Source: Hyphomicrobiales bacterium (GTDB lineage Bacteria; Pseudomonadota; Alphaproteobacteria; Rhizobiales; Ancalomicrobiaceae). From it: a stretch of 64,000 nucleotides of DNA. Positions 33,516 through 42,254 of this stretch are shown piece after piece (position 1 is the first letter of the stretch; each line of letters starts with the position of its first letter). The notes beneath the pieces were generated by a model. It saw only the letters and a list, made by a program, of their open reading frames with translations. It was not told the origin of the DNA and did no database searches. Where the stretch lies: assembly GCA_021286855.1 (NCBI GenBank), contig JAJTBO010000014.1, positions 1-64,000 of the forward strand, in the 5' to 3' direction. Position numbers and translations under genes: made by a program.

Positions 33516-34681
33516 CGGGCGATCCTCTCGTCGGGAAGGGAGGCGATTCGCGGCGCGCCACCGACAGGCGCGCTCTCGGGGAAGGCGATCCGCGCTTCGA
33601 CCTCGCGTAGGATCGTCTCCGCCGTGGCGCGGCGACGGCGCGCGCCGGCGAGCGCGATCGGATCGTCGCGGAACTTGGCTTCCGCCGCCACGAACCGCTC
33701 GGCGAGCGTCACCCGGCGCTCCTCGGCGACGCATTTGTCGGCGAGATGGACGACCGCCGCCTCGTCGATCCGGTCGCCTTCGCCGAAGTCGATCCGCATG
33801 TGCCGAGCGACCACATCCGCGACCGCCGGAAAACCGAGATCGCGCAGCATCGCCGCGCCGATCTCGGCGTGATGCGCATGCCCCTTGGCGACATCGTGCA
33901 GCAGCGCCCCGGCCCGCACCAGATCGAGATCGAGCGCGACGCCGGCGGCGGCGAGCCGTTCGGCGAGATCGACCGCCAGACCCGCGACCGCCCGGCAGTG
34001 ACGCCGCACCGGATCGGCGACGGCGTGGCCTTCGAGGATCGCCTCGCATTCCTCCGGTTCCGGCGCACCGCGATGCGGCAGCGCTTCGGCGAGCCGCGCG
34101 TAGTCGGCCGGATGGTCTATGTCGAGGAGGCAGGCGCGATCGAACACCGCGACCTCCCTCGCCTCGCCCGCACGGCGCGCGAGGAGCGCCCGCAAGCCCC
34201 CCTCGCCGTCTCCCGTCAGGATCTCCGCGAAGACGGCTTTCGGCAGAAACGGCGGATGCCCCCGCTCACCACGGAAGGTCGGAAGGACGGCCCTGCCGCA
34301 CGCGATCCCCGTATCCGCGATCCGGGCGAAGGTCGTCGCGCGCACCGCCGGCACGTCGCAGGGCAGCAGCAGCGTCCCCTCGATCGCCTCCGGCAGCGAG
34401 GCGACGCCGGCGCGAAGGCTCGAATACATGCCGCGATCGTGATCGGGATTGTCGACGACGACCGCGCGCGTCCCCGCGAGCGCACGGGCGATCGCATCGC
34501 CGCCATGGCCGACGACCACGTGGATCGGCCCGAGGCCGGCGGCGTCGAGCGTCGCCACGACGTGTTCGACCACCGTCCGCCCGCCGAACGGCAACAGCGG
34601 CTTCGCCGACCCCATTCGGGTCGAGCGCCCGGCCGCGAGCACCACCGCGGCGACGCCGGATCGGTCGGACGAGCCGCTCAT
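33512..34681 (-). CDS. MobA/MocA-like NTP transferase fused to an HD domain (DVU_1551 type)
   Basis: A 389-residue two-domain protein. Residues 8-200 form a molybdopterin nucleotidyltransferase-like domain: VVLAAGRSTRMGSAKPLLPF, VDNPDHDRGMYSSLRAGV, LLPCDVPAV and GERGHPPFL, closest in style to MocA, which makes molybdopterin cytosine dinucleotide. Residues 215-375 form an HD hydrolase domain: HCRAVAGLAVDLA, LLHDVAKGHAHHAEIGA and ADKCVAEERRVTL. It probably adds a nucleotide to molybdopterin, while HD could hydrolyse a phospho-intermediate or nucleotide. Its ATG overlaps the previous stop and its stop overlaps trsS. Confidence 0.87.
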   Translation of the reverse strand: MSGSSDRSGVAAVVLAAGRSTRMGSAKPLLPFGGRTVVEHVVATLDAAGLGPIHVVVGHGGDAIARALAGTRAVVVDNPDHDRGMYSSLRAGVASLPEAIEGTLLLPCDVPAVRATTFARIADTGIACGRAVLPTFRGERGHPPFLPKAVFAEILTGDGEGGLRALLARRAGEAREVAVFDRACLLDIDHPADYARLAEALPHRGAPEPEECEAILEGHAVADPVRRHCRAVAGLAVDLAERLAAAGVALDLDLVRAGALLHDVAKGHAHHAEIGAAMLRDLGFPAVADVVARHMRIDFGEGDRIDEAAVVHLADKCVAEERRVTLAERFVAAEAKFRDDPIALAGARRRRATAETILREVEARIAFPESAPVGGAPRIASLPDERIAR

Positions 34682-35136
34682 GGGGAGCGCTCCCTCGCTG
34701 CGGTCGGGTCGATGCCCTGTTCGGTCAGGACCTCTTTCAGCTTGTCCCAGACCTCGACGATCAGCGCCGGGCATCGCTCGGCCTTCAGCGCCGGATCGAA
34801 CTTCATGATGTCGGCGCAGTCGATGCCGCCGAAACGCTGCTTCGCCGAGGCGTGGAACCACCCGCTGAAGGCGTCGAGCGCGGCGGCGAAGCGCGGATCC
34901 TCGGCCTCCACCTCGCTCCCGCGCCCGGCGTAGAGACCGAGCACGCAACAGCCGGCGGACAGAGCGCCGCAATTGAAGCCCTGCCCCATGCCGAGCGCCA
35001 GCCCAGACATGACGCGGACCAGATCCGGGTCGTCGCGCCCCTGCGCCTCCAGCGCCAGTTTCATCAGAATGTGGCTGCACTTGAGACCGGAGAACAGCAG
35101 CTCGGCGATGCGGAAGGTGGTGTCGGCGTCGCTCAT
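34678..35136 (-). CDS. C-GCAxxG-C-C family protein (DVU_1555 type)
   Basis: A 152-residue cytosolic protein of the C_GCAxxG_C_C family, which has a conserved set of cysteines and is often found with redox enzymes. Cysteines: KCSHIL (20), FNCGALSAGCC (about 56-63), IDCADI and ERCPAL. The family probably binds a metal or Fe-S cluster or has a redox disulfide; the biochemical role is not established. Helical composition throughout. Coupled to its neighbours by 4-nt overlaps. Confidence 0.8.
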   Translation of the reverse strand: MSDADTTFRIAELLFSGLKCSHILMKLALEAQGRDDPDLVRVMSGLALGMGQGFNCGALSAGCCVLGLYAGRGSEVEAEDPRFAAALDAFSGWFHASAKQRFGGIDCADIMKFDPALKAERCPALIVEVWDKLKEVLTEQGIDPTAARERSP

Positions 35137-35846
35137 GGTCTCGTCTCCGAAAGCGCGATGCGCCGCTCGGCGATCGCCACGAAATAGCCCGGCGACGCCC
35201 GTCCGAGGGCGTCGACGTCGAGGCCGCAAGCGCCGCCCGAGAGCGCGTCGAGCGAGCCGTATTCGAAGACGAAACGAGCGACCCAGGCCTGGAGCACGTC
35301 CGAGCGATCCTCGAAGCGCTCGACGACGAAGCCGGCCGCCGCCAGCTCCGCGAGGACCTCGGCGCGGGTCCGCACCGGTGACGGCGTGCCCCCCTCCCCG
35401 CGCGGGCTTTCCCGCGAATAGACGTCGGAGAGCGCCAGACGGCCGCCCGGCGTCAGCACGCGCGCCCATTCGCCGAGCGCGCGCCGCCGGTCCGGCAGGG
35501 TCGAGAGGCTGCATTCGGACAGAACGCCGTCGATCGTCCCGGCTGAAAACGGCAGCGCCCCGGCGTCGGCGAGGAAGAAGATCCCCTCGGCCACCCGCCC
35601 CCGCGCCCGCGCCAGGGCCGCCGGATCGCGGTCGACGCCGATCGCGGCGAAGCCTCGTCGCGCCAGGGCCGCGACCCCGCCGCCCTGCCCGCAGCCGACG
35701 TCGACCACGAGGCCGCCGGGGGCGAACCGCGCCAGATCGAGCAGCGTCTCGGTCAATTCCGGACCGCCCGGCCGCAACGGCCGACCGTCGGGTCCGCAGG
35801 CGAGCCCGCTGCCGAAGGCGCCGGTCGATGTCGCGGCGAGGCCCAT
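35133..35846 (-). CDS. Class I SAM-dependent methyltransferase (DVU_1556 type)
   Basis: A 237-residue Rossmann methyltransferase. Motif I is VVDVGCGQGGGVAALA (about 48-63), motif II IGVDRDPAAL, motif III region FFLADAGALPFSAGTIDGVLSEC, and post-III LTPGGRLALSDVY. The cysteine in the SECSLS active segment and GGACGLD near the C-terminus are noteworthy. The target is unknown; by context a pterin, cofactor or protein of the aldehyde oxidoreductase system. The ATG overlaps the stop of the small CxxC gene by 1 nt. Confidence 0.82.
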   Translation of the reverse strand: MGLAATSTGAFGSGLACGPDGRPLRPGGPELTETLLDLARFAPGGLVVDVGCGQGGGVAALARRGFAAIGVDRDPAALARARGRVAEGIFFLADAGALPFSAGTIDGVLSECSLSTLPDRRRALGEWARVLTPGGRLALSDVYSRESPRGEGGTPSPVRTRAEVLAELAAAGFVVERFEDRSDVLQAWVARFVFEYGSLDALSGGACGLDVDALGRASPGYFVAIAERRIALSETRP

Positions 35847-36058
35847 CACTTGTCCTCCAACGCCTGCTCGACCTTGAGCATCTTGCCCGAGGCGAGCTCT
35901 TCCGAGACGTAGACGAAACCGCATTTCGGGCAGCGCGGCAGATCGACCGGGAAGCTCTGGCCGAGATAGGAGGCCTCGATCTTGCCCGGCTCCAGCGGCG
36001 CGTCGCAGGAAAGACAGATCAGCGAGGAGGAGGCGGCGGATCCGAGCGCGTCGATCAT
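35846..36058 (-). CDS. Small double-CxxC protein (DVU_1557 type)
   Basis: A 70-residue protein with two CxxC pairs, CLSC (about 15-18) and CPKC (about 43-46), separated by a beta segment. This is a zinc-ribbon or rubredoxin-like knuckle. It ends in a short helix (KMLKVEQALEDK). It could carry electrons or act as a zinc-binding adaptor between the Fe-S protein and the methyltransferase. Overlaps: ATGA with the upstream gene and TGATG with the downstream one. Confidence 0.75.
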   Translation of the reverse strand: MIDALGSAASSSLICLSCDAPLEPGKIEASYLGQSFPVDLPRCPKCGFVYVSEELASGKMLKVEQALEDK

Positions 36059-38406
36059 GGTTTCGCCTCCACCCGCATGCGATGGCTCCAGGCGCGGCGA
36101 AGCACGAAGCCGTCGCCCTCCGGCTCGTAGGCGACCCAATAGGTCACCTCGCCGGCGCGATGCGCGGCGATCAGACGGCCGCTCGCCGGATCCTTCAGCC
36201 GGCGTCCGCTCGCCTCCGCCTCCGCGATCGTCCGCGTGACGTCCTCGACGAGGATCAGCTTGCGCTCCATGTCGAGACGCACGTCCTCGGGCACCTGGAT
36301 CGCCATGATGGGTTCGTCGTCGCTCACGGTTTCCCCCCATGCCTCCCGCAACAGGCGCGCCTTCAACCTCAATCGCGCGTCGCGACGCGCCGACAGGCCC
36401 GGATCGGGCCGCCCGGCCGGGTCGTCGCCGTCCGACTTCGGAAAGACGAAGTCGAGAAGATGCGCGGTGCGCTTGCCGTGCCGGGCGAAGGTGTCGCGGC
36501 ACATCGCGCACCAGGCGAGATAATCGTCCTCGCTCTGACCGATCCGTCGTTCGACGATCCGGTCGGCGGTCTCCGGATCGGCATAGACCGAGAGGCCGCC
36601 GTAGCCGCAACAGGTCGTCCGATCCGCCCCGTCGAGCTCGCGCACCTCGAGCCCGCGCGCCGCGGCGATCGCGCGGACCGCGGCCTGCGTCGCATGGTCG
36701 TGCCGCGCCGTGCAGGGATCGTGGATCGAGAGCGGCGGCGAGACCACCGGCGGCGCCTCGGGCAGGCCGATCGCGGCGAGCCGCGTCCACAGAGATTCGG
36801 CCGGAACGTCCGGGTGGAGCTCGCGCAACATCTTCAGGCACGAGGCGCAGGCGGTCACCACCGCCGGCCGGCCCATCCGCCGCCATTCGGTTTCGAAGGC
36901 GGCGCGCGCCTCCTCGACGAGGTCGACCCGCCCGGCCCAATGCGCCGGCGCGCCGCAGCAGTCGAGCAGCAACCCGACGCCGCCGGAGATCCGCGCCCTC
37001 AGATGAGACCAGATCGCGACCACCGCGTCCGGGTCGGACCCGGCGAGCTGGCAGCCGGGGAAGAACACCACCTCGCTCGCCGCGAAACCCGGTTCGTTGC
37101 GCGCGAGCGTCGCTTCCGCCGAACGGTAGAAGGCGAACTCGCGCAGCGCGAAATCGTGATGCGAGGCCGGCATCTTGCCACGCCGGACCATCGAGCGGCG
37201 GGCGTCGAGGCAGACCTCGCCCATCGACAGGTCGTTCGGACAGATCTCGGCGCACAGCCCACACAGCGTGCAGCCGTCGATCATCCGGTTGGCCTTGCGG
37301 TTGCCCATGACGATGCCGTCGTTGTTCCAGATCTCGCGCACGTAACGCTTCGGATAGCCGCCATGGCGAGCGAGATACTCGCAGGCCTTGACGCATTCCC
37401 GGCAGCGGCAGGGGAAGCAGCGCGCGGCTTCTGCGATCGCCTCGGCATGGTCGTAGCCGTGCGCCGGATCGGCGGGATCGATCGGCGCGACCGGCGGATG
37501 CGCCGAAACCTCGACATAGAGGCAGGAGGCGTGGCCGCCCTCGTCGCCGCGCGCCGCCGTCAGGCTGGCTCCTTGCAGAAAGCGGTCGATCGTGTTCGCC
37601 GCGCGGCGGCCGTCGTGGGCCGAGCCGATCGGCGAATAATCGGCGAAGTCGCCGCCGACCGGATCGGCCTCGGACATGCGCACATGGGCGGCGAAGATCT
37701 TCGGATGGCTGGTCGCCCCGCTCCCGGCGGCGGCGACGACGCGTCCGTCGGGCCCGAGCGCGACGGTCGGCGCGAAGGCCGGGGTGCGTCCGCGGCCCGG
37801 CGCCAGCAACACCGCGTCGTGGTTCTCGGCGAGACGGTCGAGCCCGAGCGGCCCGTCGCCGCCGACGATACGGGAGCGACAGCGGATCTCGACACCGAGA
37901 GAAACGAGCCCGCCGAGATCGGCTTCGATCGCCGACGGCGGCAGGATCGCCGGATCGAAGTGGCGTAATCGTTCGAGCGCCGTCGCGTCGGCTTCGAACA
38001 CCGTGACGGCATGGCCCTTCATCGCGAGATCGTGCGCCGCCGTGAGGCCGGCGAGACCGACCCCGACGATCGCCACCGACTTCGGACGACGCAGGCGCTG
38101 CGGCGCGCGCTTCAGGACCGCATAGGCCTCCTCGACGCAGGCGCGTTCGAGCGCCGCGATGCGCAGAGCCCCGCCGGCTTCCGCGCGGCGGCAGGCGGTC
38201 TCGCAAGGGTGGTCGCAGACATGGGCGAGGATGGCGGGCAGCGGGACGACCCGCGCATAGAGCGCGAAGGCGCCGACGAAGTCGCCCGCCGCGATCTTCT
38301 CGGCCATGCCTCGGAAATCGACGTGCAGCGGACAGGCGGCGACGCAGGCCGGCGGCTGCTCCTCGACGCAGAGGGCTTCCCATGCCTTGACCTGCTCGCC
38401 GTCCAT
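36055..38406 (-). CDS. FAD / Fe-S dicluster oxidoreductase with CCG domains (DVU_1558 type)
   Basis: A 783-residue cytosolic redox protein. An N-terminal GltD-like Fe-S domain (CVAACPLHVDF, CDHPCETACRRAE; about 10-95) is followed by an FAD-binding Rossmann domain (VAIVGVGLAGLTAAHDLA, about 112-129) and a cysteine-rich bridge (CFPCRCRECVKAC). A ferredoxin-like motif CTLCGLCAEICP (about 380) precedes an HdrD-like part with two CCG modules (FFPGCQLAG, LLLDCCGAPAHW, CASCLKML; then HDPCTARH, TTCCGYGGLS, CAMCRDTF). A 100-residue C-terminal domain ends the protein. It likely carries electrons between the aldehyde oxidoreductase and a quinone, NAD(P) or thiol acceptor. Confidence 0.82.
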   Translation of the reverse strand: MDGEQVKAWEALCVEEQPPACVAACPLHVDFRGMAEKIAAGDFVGAFALYARVVPLPAILAHVCDHPCETACRRAEAGGALRIAALERACVEEAYAVLKRAPQRLRRPKSVAIVGVGLAGLTAAHDLAMKGHAVTVFEADATALERLRHFDPAILPPSAIEADLGGLVSLGVEIRCRSRIVGGDGPLGLDRLAENHDAVLLAPGRGRTPAFAPTVALGPDGRVVAAAGSGATSHPKIFAAHVRMSEADPVGGDFADYSPIGSAHDGRRAANTIDRFLQGASLTAARGDEGGHASCLYVEVSAHPPVAPIDPADPAHGYDHAEAIAEAARCFPCRCRECVKACEYLARHGGYPKRYVREIWNNDGIVMGNRKANRMIDGCTLCGLCAEICPNDLSMGEVCLDARRSMVRRGKMPASHHDFALREFAFYRSAEATLARNEPGFAASEVVFFPGCQLAGSDPDAVVAIWSHLRARISGGVGLLLDCCGAPAHWAGRVDLVEEARAAFETEWRRMGRPAVVTACASCLKMLRELHPDVPAESLWTRLAAIGLPEAPPVVSPPLSIHDPCTARHDHATQAAVRAIAAARGLEVRELDGADRTTCCGYGGLSVYADPETADRIVERRIGQSEDDYLAWCAMCRDTFARHGKRTAHLLDFVFPKSDGDDPAGRPDPGLSARRDARLRLKARLLREAWGETVSDDEPIMAIQVPEDVRLDMERKLILVEDVTRTIAEAEASGRRLKDPASGRLIAAHRAGEVTYWVAYEPEGDGFVLRRAWSHRMRVEAKP

Positions 38407-38522
38407 CTTCGCCTCCCCCGGGTCGGGGAACCTCCGGCCCGGACTTCGGGCTCGCAGCATGGACCCTGCCGCGAGCCTCGTCCTTGCGCCGCGTCAGGTG
38501 CGCGGCGGATCGGCGCGAGCCG

Positions 38523-41288
38523 TCATTCGGCCGGTTCGCCCTGTTTGGCGGCGGCCGCGCCGGCCTTCGCCTCGAGCCCCATCTTGATCACTTCCGGCAG
38601 CGCCGGGACCCGGAAGACCCGGACGCCGACGGCGTCGTAGACCGCGTTGAGGATGGCGGGATGCGGCGCGGTCAGCGGCGCTTCGCCGACGCCGGCGGCG
38701 CCGTAGGGACCGAGCGGGCGCGGCGTCTCGAGATAGAGGATCTCGATGTCGTCCGGCACGTCCTTCGGATAGGGGATGCCGCAGTCGCGCAGGTTGGTGT
38801 GCAACTCCAGATCCTCGAAGTCCTCGGTGAGCGCCAGACCGATGCCCTGGGCGAGACCGCCGTAGATCTGACCGTCCACCGTCGCCTTGTTGATGATCGT
38901 GCCGACGTCGACCGAGGTCGTGAACTTCACCACCTTGGCCTTGCCGTCCTCGAGATCGACCTCGACCTCGGGAAGGAACACTTCATACATGTAGACGGGG
39001 AATGGGCTGCCCTGGGCGGTGTCGGGCGAGCAGTCGGTGCAGGCCGCCGCCACCCACTTGCCGTCGTAGGTCAGCGGGATCTTCTCGGCGACCATCTCGT
39101 CGTAGGTCCGGAAGGCGCCGTCCGGCTTCTTCATCGCGTTGACCATCATCTCGGCCGCGACGCGGATGGCGTTGCCGCAGAAGACGTTGGAACGGCTGCC
39201 GCCGGCCGGCCCGGCGTTCGGGCCGAAGGTGTCGGCCATCACCGTGGTGATCTCCTCCGGCGTGACGCCGGCGGTCCGCAGGGTCTCGTGCGCCATGGTC
39301 TGGGCGGAGAGGTCCGCGCCCTGGCCGTGGTCTTCCCAACCGGTGTAGACGACGAAGCCCTTCGGCGTCCGCTCGATGCGGGCCTCGGAGCTGTCCGGCC
39401 CGTCGAGGCCGCAGCCGTAGATGCCGAGCGAGACGCCGACGCCGCGCTTGGTCGCGGTGTTGGCCTCGTTGTAGGCCTCGCAGCGCTTCTTGGCCTCGTA
39501 GTACTTCGGCCGGATCATGTCGAAGAGCTGCTTCAGCACCAGCACTTCCGGCTTCTGCCCGGTCGGGCTGGTCGAACTCTCGTTGTAGAGGTTCTTGTAG
39601 CGGAACTCGAAGGGATCCTCGCCCATCTTCTCCGCCAACATGTCGATGGCGATCTCGGAGGCGAGGAAGGACTGCGGGCTGCCGTAGGCGCGGAAGGCCG
39701 AGCCCCAGGCATGGTTGGTGGCGACGGTGCGGCCCTTGCCGCGGATGTTCTCGAGATGATAGCCGGCGCCGGTGAACTGCGCCTGACGCAGGGTGACGAG
39801 GTCGCCGAACTCGGAATAGGGACCGTGGTCGAGCCACCAGTCGGTTTCCATCGCGGTGAGCTTGCCGTCCTTGTCGCAGGCCAGCTTGATGTTGATGTTC
39901 GCCGGGCTGCGTTTACCGGTGTAGGTGATGTTCTGATACTGGTCGTAGACGAGCGACACCGGCTTGCCGGTGGCGAGCGCGGCGACGCCGAGCAGCGCCT
40001 CCATGGTCGGCGAGAACTTGTAGCCGAAGGTGCCGCCGGTCGGGTTCTGGATCAGCCGGAGCTTGTCGGGTTCGACGCCGAGGCCCGGGCAGATCATGGC
40101 GTGATGCAGATGCACGCCGATCGACTTCGACAGGATCGTCAGCACGCCGTCGTCGTCGACATAGGCTTCGCCGCAGTCCGGCTCGAGATGCAGATGCGGC
40201 TGGCGCGAGCAATAGGTGGTGATGTCGACCACCGCCGCGGCGCTCGCCATCAACGGCTTGGTGTCGGCGCCCTTGGCGACGCCCTGCTCGTAATAGGCGT
40301 TCGGCACGCCGGGATGGATCTCGATCGCGTCGGGCGCGAGCGCCGCGAAACCGGACATCATCGCCGGCAGCACCTCGATGTCGACCTTGACCTTCTCGGC
40401 CGCAGCCTTGGCGTGCGCTTGCGTGTCGGCGGCGACGATGGCGATCGCGTCGCCGAACTGGAACACCTTCTCCTTGCACAGGATCGGCCGATCCCAGCCG
40501 TCGCCCTTGTTGGTCGGGAAGGTGATCAGACCGGTGATGGCGTTCTTGCCCTTGACGTCCTTCCAGGTGACGACCTTGGCGACGCCCGGCATCGCTTCGG
40601 CTTCCGCCGTGTCGATGCCCTTGATCAGACCGTGGCTGACCTTCGACTGGACCAGCGCCAGACGCAGCGTGCCTTCCGGCATCCGGAGCGCCAGATCCGC
40701 GCCGAAGTCCCACGCGCCGGTGACCTTGGCCAGCGCCGACGGCCGGACCGCCTTGGTGCCGAGGATCGAACCGTCGTCTTTCGGCTTCGGCAGCACGTCT
40801 TCGGCGGTCTTCTCGCCGCGCATCATCGCGGCGGCGTCCATCACCGCGTCGACCAGCGGCTTGTAGCCGGTGCAGCGGCAGACGTTGCGATTGCGGTTGA
40901 ACCAAGCGCGAACCTGTTCGCGCGTCGGGCTCTCGTTCTGTTCGAGCAGCACCGCCGCCGACATGATGAAGCCGGGCGTGCAGACGCCGCACTGGGCGCC
41001 GCCGTGCGCCATCCAGGCGGTCTGCAGCGGATGCAGATGGCCGGGCGCGCCGAGGCCTTCGATCGTGGTGATCTCGGCGTTGGCCGGGACCTTGGACATC
41101 GGCTGAGTGCAGGCGCGGATCGGCTTGCCGTCGACGACCACGGTGCAGGACCCGCACTGGCCGTCTTCGCAGCAGACCTTGCAGCCGGTCAGCAGCATCT
41201 GTTCACGCAACACGTCGGCGAGGCTGGAGTCCTGCTCCGCCACGATCCAACGGTCGACTCCGTTCACTCTGAGAGGAATGCGCTTCAT
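38523..41288 (-). CDS. Molybdenum aldehyde oxidoreductase (D. gigas MOP type)
   Basis: A 921-residue single-chain molybdenum hydroxylase that oxidises aldehydes to carboxylates with water as oxygen donor. The plant-type [2Fe-2S] domain has Cys40, 45, 48 and 60; the second [2Fe-2S] domain has Cys100, 103, 137 and 139; the catalytic Glu is 869 (GVGEAPL). All nine positions equal those of Desulfovibrio gigas aldehyde oxidoreductase as I recall it. GGTFGYKFSP and GGSRSNVF are molybdopterin contacts. Two extra cysteines (36, 39) lie beside the first cluster. There is no FAD domain, so an external partner must take electrons. ATG 41288 follows xdhC by 126 nt. Confidence 0.92.
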   Translation of the reverse strand: MKRIPLRVNGVDRWIVAEQDSSLADVLREQMLLTGCKVCCEDGQCGSCTVVVDGKPIRACTQPMSKVPANAEITTIEGLGAPGHLHPLQTAWMAHGGAQCGVCTPGFIMSAAVLLEQNESPTREQVRAWFNRNRNVCRCTGYKPLVDAVMDAAAMMRGEKTAEDVLPKPKDDGSILGTKAVRPSALAKVTGAWDFGADLALRMPEGTLRLALVQSKVSHGLIKGIDTAEAEAMPGVAKVVTWKDVKGKNAITGLITFPTNKGDGWDRPILCKEKVFQFGDAIAIVAADTQAHAKAAAEKVKVDIEVLPAMMSGFAALAPDAIEIHPGVPNAYYEQGVAKGADTKPLMASAAAVVDITTYCSRQPHLHLEPDCGEAYVDDDGVLTILSKSIGVHLHHAMICPGLGVEPDKLRLIQNPTGGTFGYKFSPTMEALLGVAALATGKPVSLVYDQYQNITYTGKRSPANINIKLACDKDGKLTAMETDWWLDHGPYSEFGDLVTLRQAQFTGAGYHLENIRGKGRTVATNHAWGSAFRAYGSPQSFLASEIAIDMLAEKMGEDPFEFRYKNLYNESSTSPTGQKPEVLVLKQLFDMIRPKYYEAKKRCEAYNEANTATKRGVGVSLGIYGCGLDGPDSSEARIERTPKGFVVYTGWEDHGQGADLSAQTMAHETLRTAGVTPEEITTVMADTFGPNAGPAGGSRSNVFCGNAIRVAAEMMVNAMKKPDGAFRTYDEMVAEKIPLTYDGKWVAAACTDCSPDTAQGSPFPVYMYEVFLPEVEVDLEDGKAKVVKFTTSVDVGTIINKATVDGQIYGGLAQGIGLALTEDFEDLELHTNLRDCGIPYPKDVPDDIEILYLETPRPLGPYGAAGVGEAPLTAPHPAILNAVYDAVGVRVFRVPALPEVIKMGLEAKAGAAAAKQGEPAE

Positions 41289-41414
41289 CTCTCGTCTCCT
41301 CCGTTGCGGTGAGGCGCCGACCGCGCCCACGCCGTAGAGACTGTGTGGTTTGAAAACGTCCGGATTTCCCTTGGTCGATGTCCGTCCGGGCCGACCCGTC
41401 GCCGGCCCGTCGCG

Positions 41415-42254
41415 TCAACAGGCCTCCTTTCTCGCCGCGGTCTGCCCGAGGGCGCGCATGGTGCGCATGATCGGGCGGACCGCCTCGGCGCCGCGACGCC
41501 AGGCGATCGCCTCGGCGACCACCGAAACGGCGATTTCCGCCGGCGTCTCCGCGCCGATGTCGAGACCGACCGGAGCGTGGACCCGCTCGAAGGCTTCCGC
41601 CGGCACGCCGGCGCTCTGCAGCGCGGCGTAGACGGTGAGCACCTTGCGTTTCGATCCGATCATGCCGATGTAGCCGGCTTTGGTGCCGACCGCCCACTTC
41701 AGGACTTCGCCGTCGAACTCGTGGCTGCGAGTGGCGATGAAGATCGCCGACCGCACGCTCGGTTCGAGCCCCGCCGTCGCCTCTCCGAGCGGCTTCGCGA
41801 TGATCTCCAGCGCGTCGGGAAAACGCTCCGCGGAGGCGAATTCCGGCCGGTCGTCGACGATCACCGTCGCCCAACCCGCGGCCTGCGCCGCCCGGGCGGT
41901 GACGAGGCCGACGTGGCCCGCGCCGAACACGTACATCACCGGCGTCGGCAGGATCGGCTCGACATAGACGTCGAGGCTGCCGCCGCACACCATGCCGGTG
42001 TCGAGCTTCGGATTGTCGTGCAGCGAGAAGGAGACCATCCGCGGCCGGCCCTTGGCGATGACGTCGCGGGCGGCGACGATCACCTCAGCCTCCGCCGCGC
42101 CGCCGCCGACCGTGCCGACGATCGAGCCGTCCTCGTGGACCAGCATCTTGGCGTCGGACGCCGCCGGGATGGAGCCCTTGAAGGCGACGATCGTCGCCAA
42201 CGCGCAGGCCCGGCCCGCGCCGCGTTCTCTGACCAGATCTTCGTAGACGTCCAT
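41415..42254 (-). CDS. XdhC-family molybdenum hydroxylase maturation factor
   Basis: A 279-residue protein of the XdhC/CoxI family, which binds molybdenum cofactor and helps its sulfuration and insertion into hydroxylases. The N-terminal XdhC domain (ATIVAFKGSIPAASDAKMLVHEDGSIVGTVGGGAAEAEVI, about 18-57) is followed by a Rossmann domain (MYVFGAGHVGLVTARAAQ, about 110-125) and a C-terminal IGMIGSKRK and HAPVGLDIGAETPAEIAVSVVAE segment typical of the family. First gene of the operon; GGAGGGGAG lies upstream of the ATG. Confidence 0.87.
   Translation of the reverse strand: MDVYEDLVRERGAGRACALATIVAFKGSIPAASDAKMLVHEDGSIVGTVGGGAAEAEVIVAARDVIAKGRPRMVSFSLHDNPKLDTGMVCGGSLDVYVEPILPTPVMYVFGAGHVGLVTARAAQAAGWATVIVDDRPEFASAERFPDALEIIAKPLGEATAGLEPSVRSAIFIATRSHEFDGEVLKWAVGTKAGYIGMIGSKRKVLTVYAALQSAGVPAEAFERVHAPVGLDIGAETPAEIAVSVVAEAIAWRRGAEAVRPIMRTMRALGQTAARKEAC

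Noticed and set aside
35846-38383. A minus-strand open frame of 845 codons that ends in the double-CxxC protein
   Set aside because: Only its last 70 codons are a real gene, starting at 36058; the rest is out of frame over the FAD/dicluster gene.
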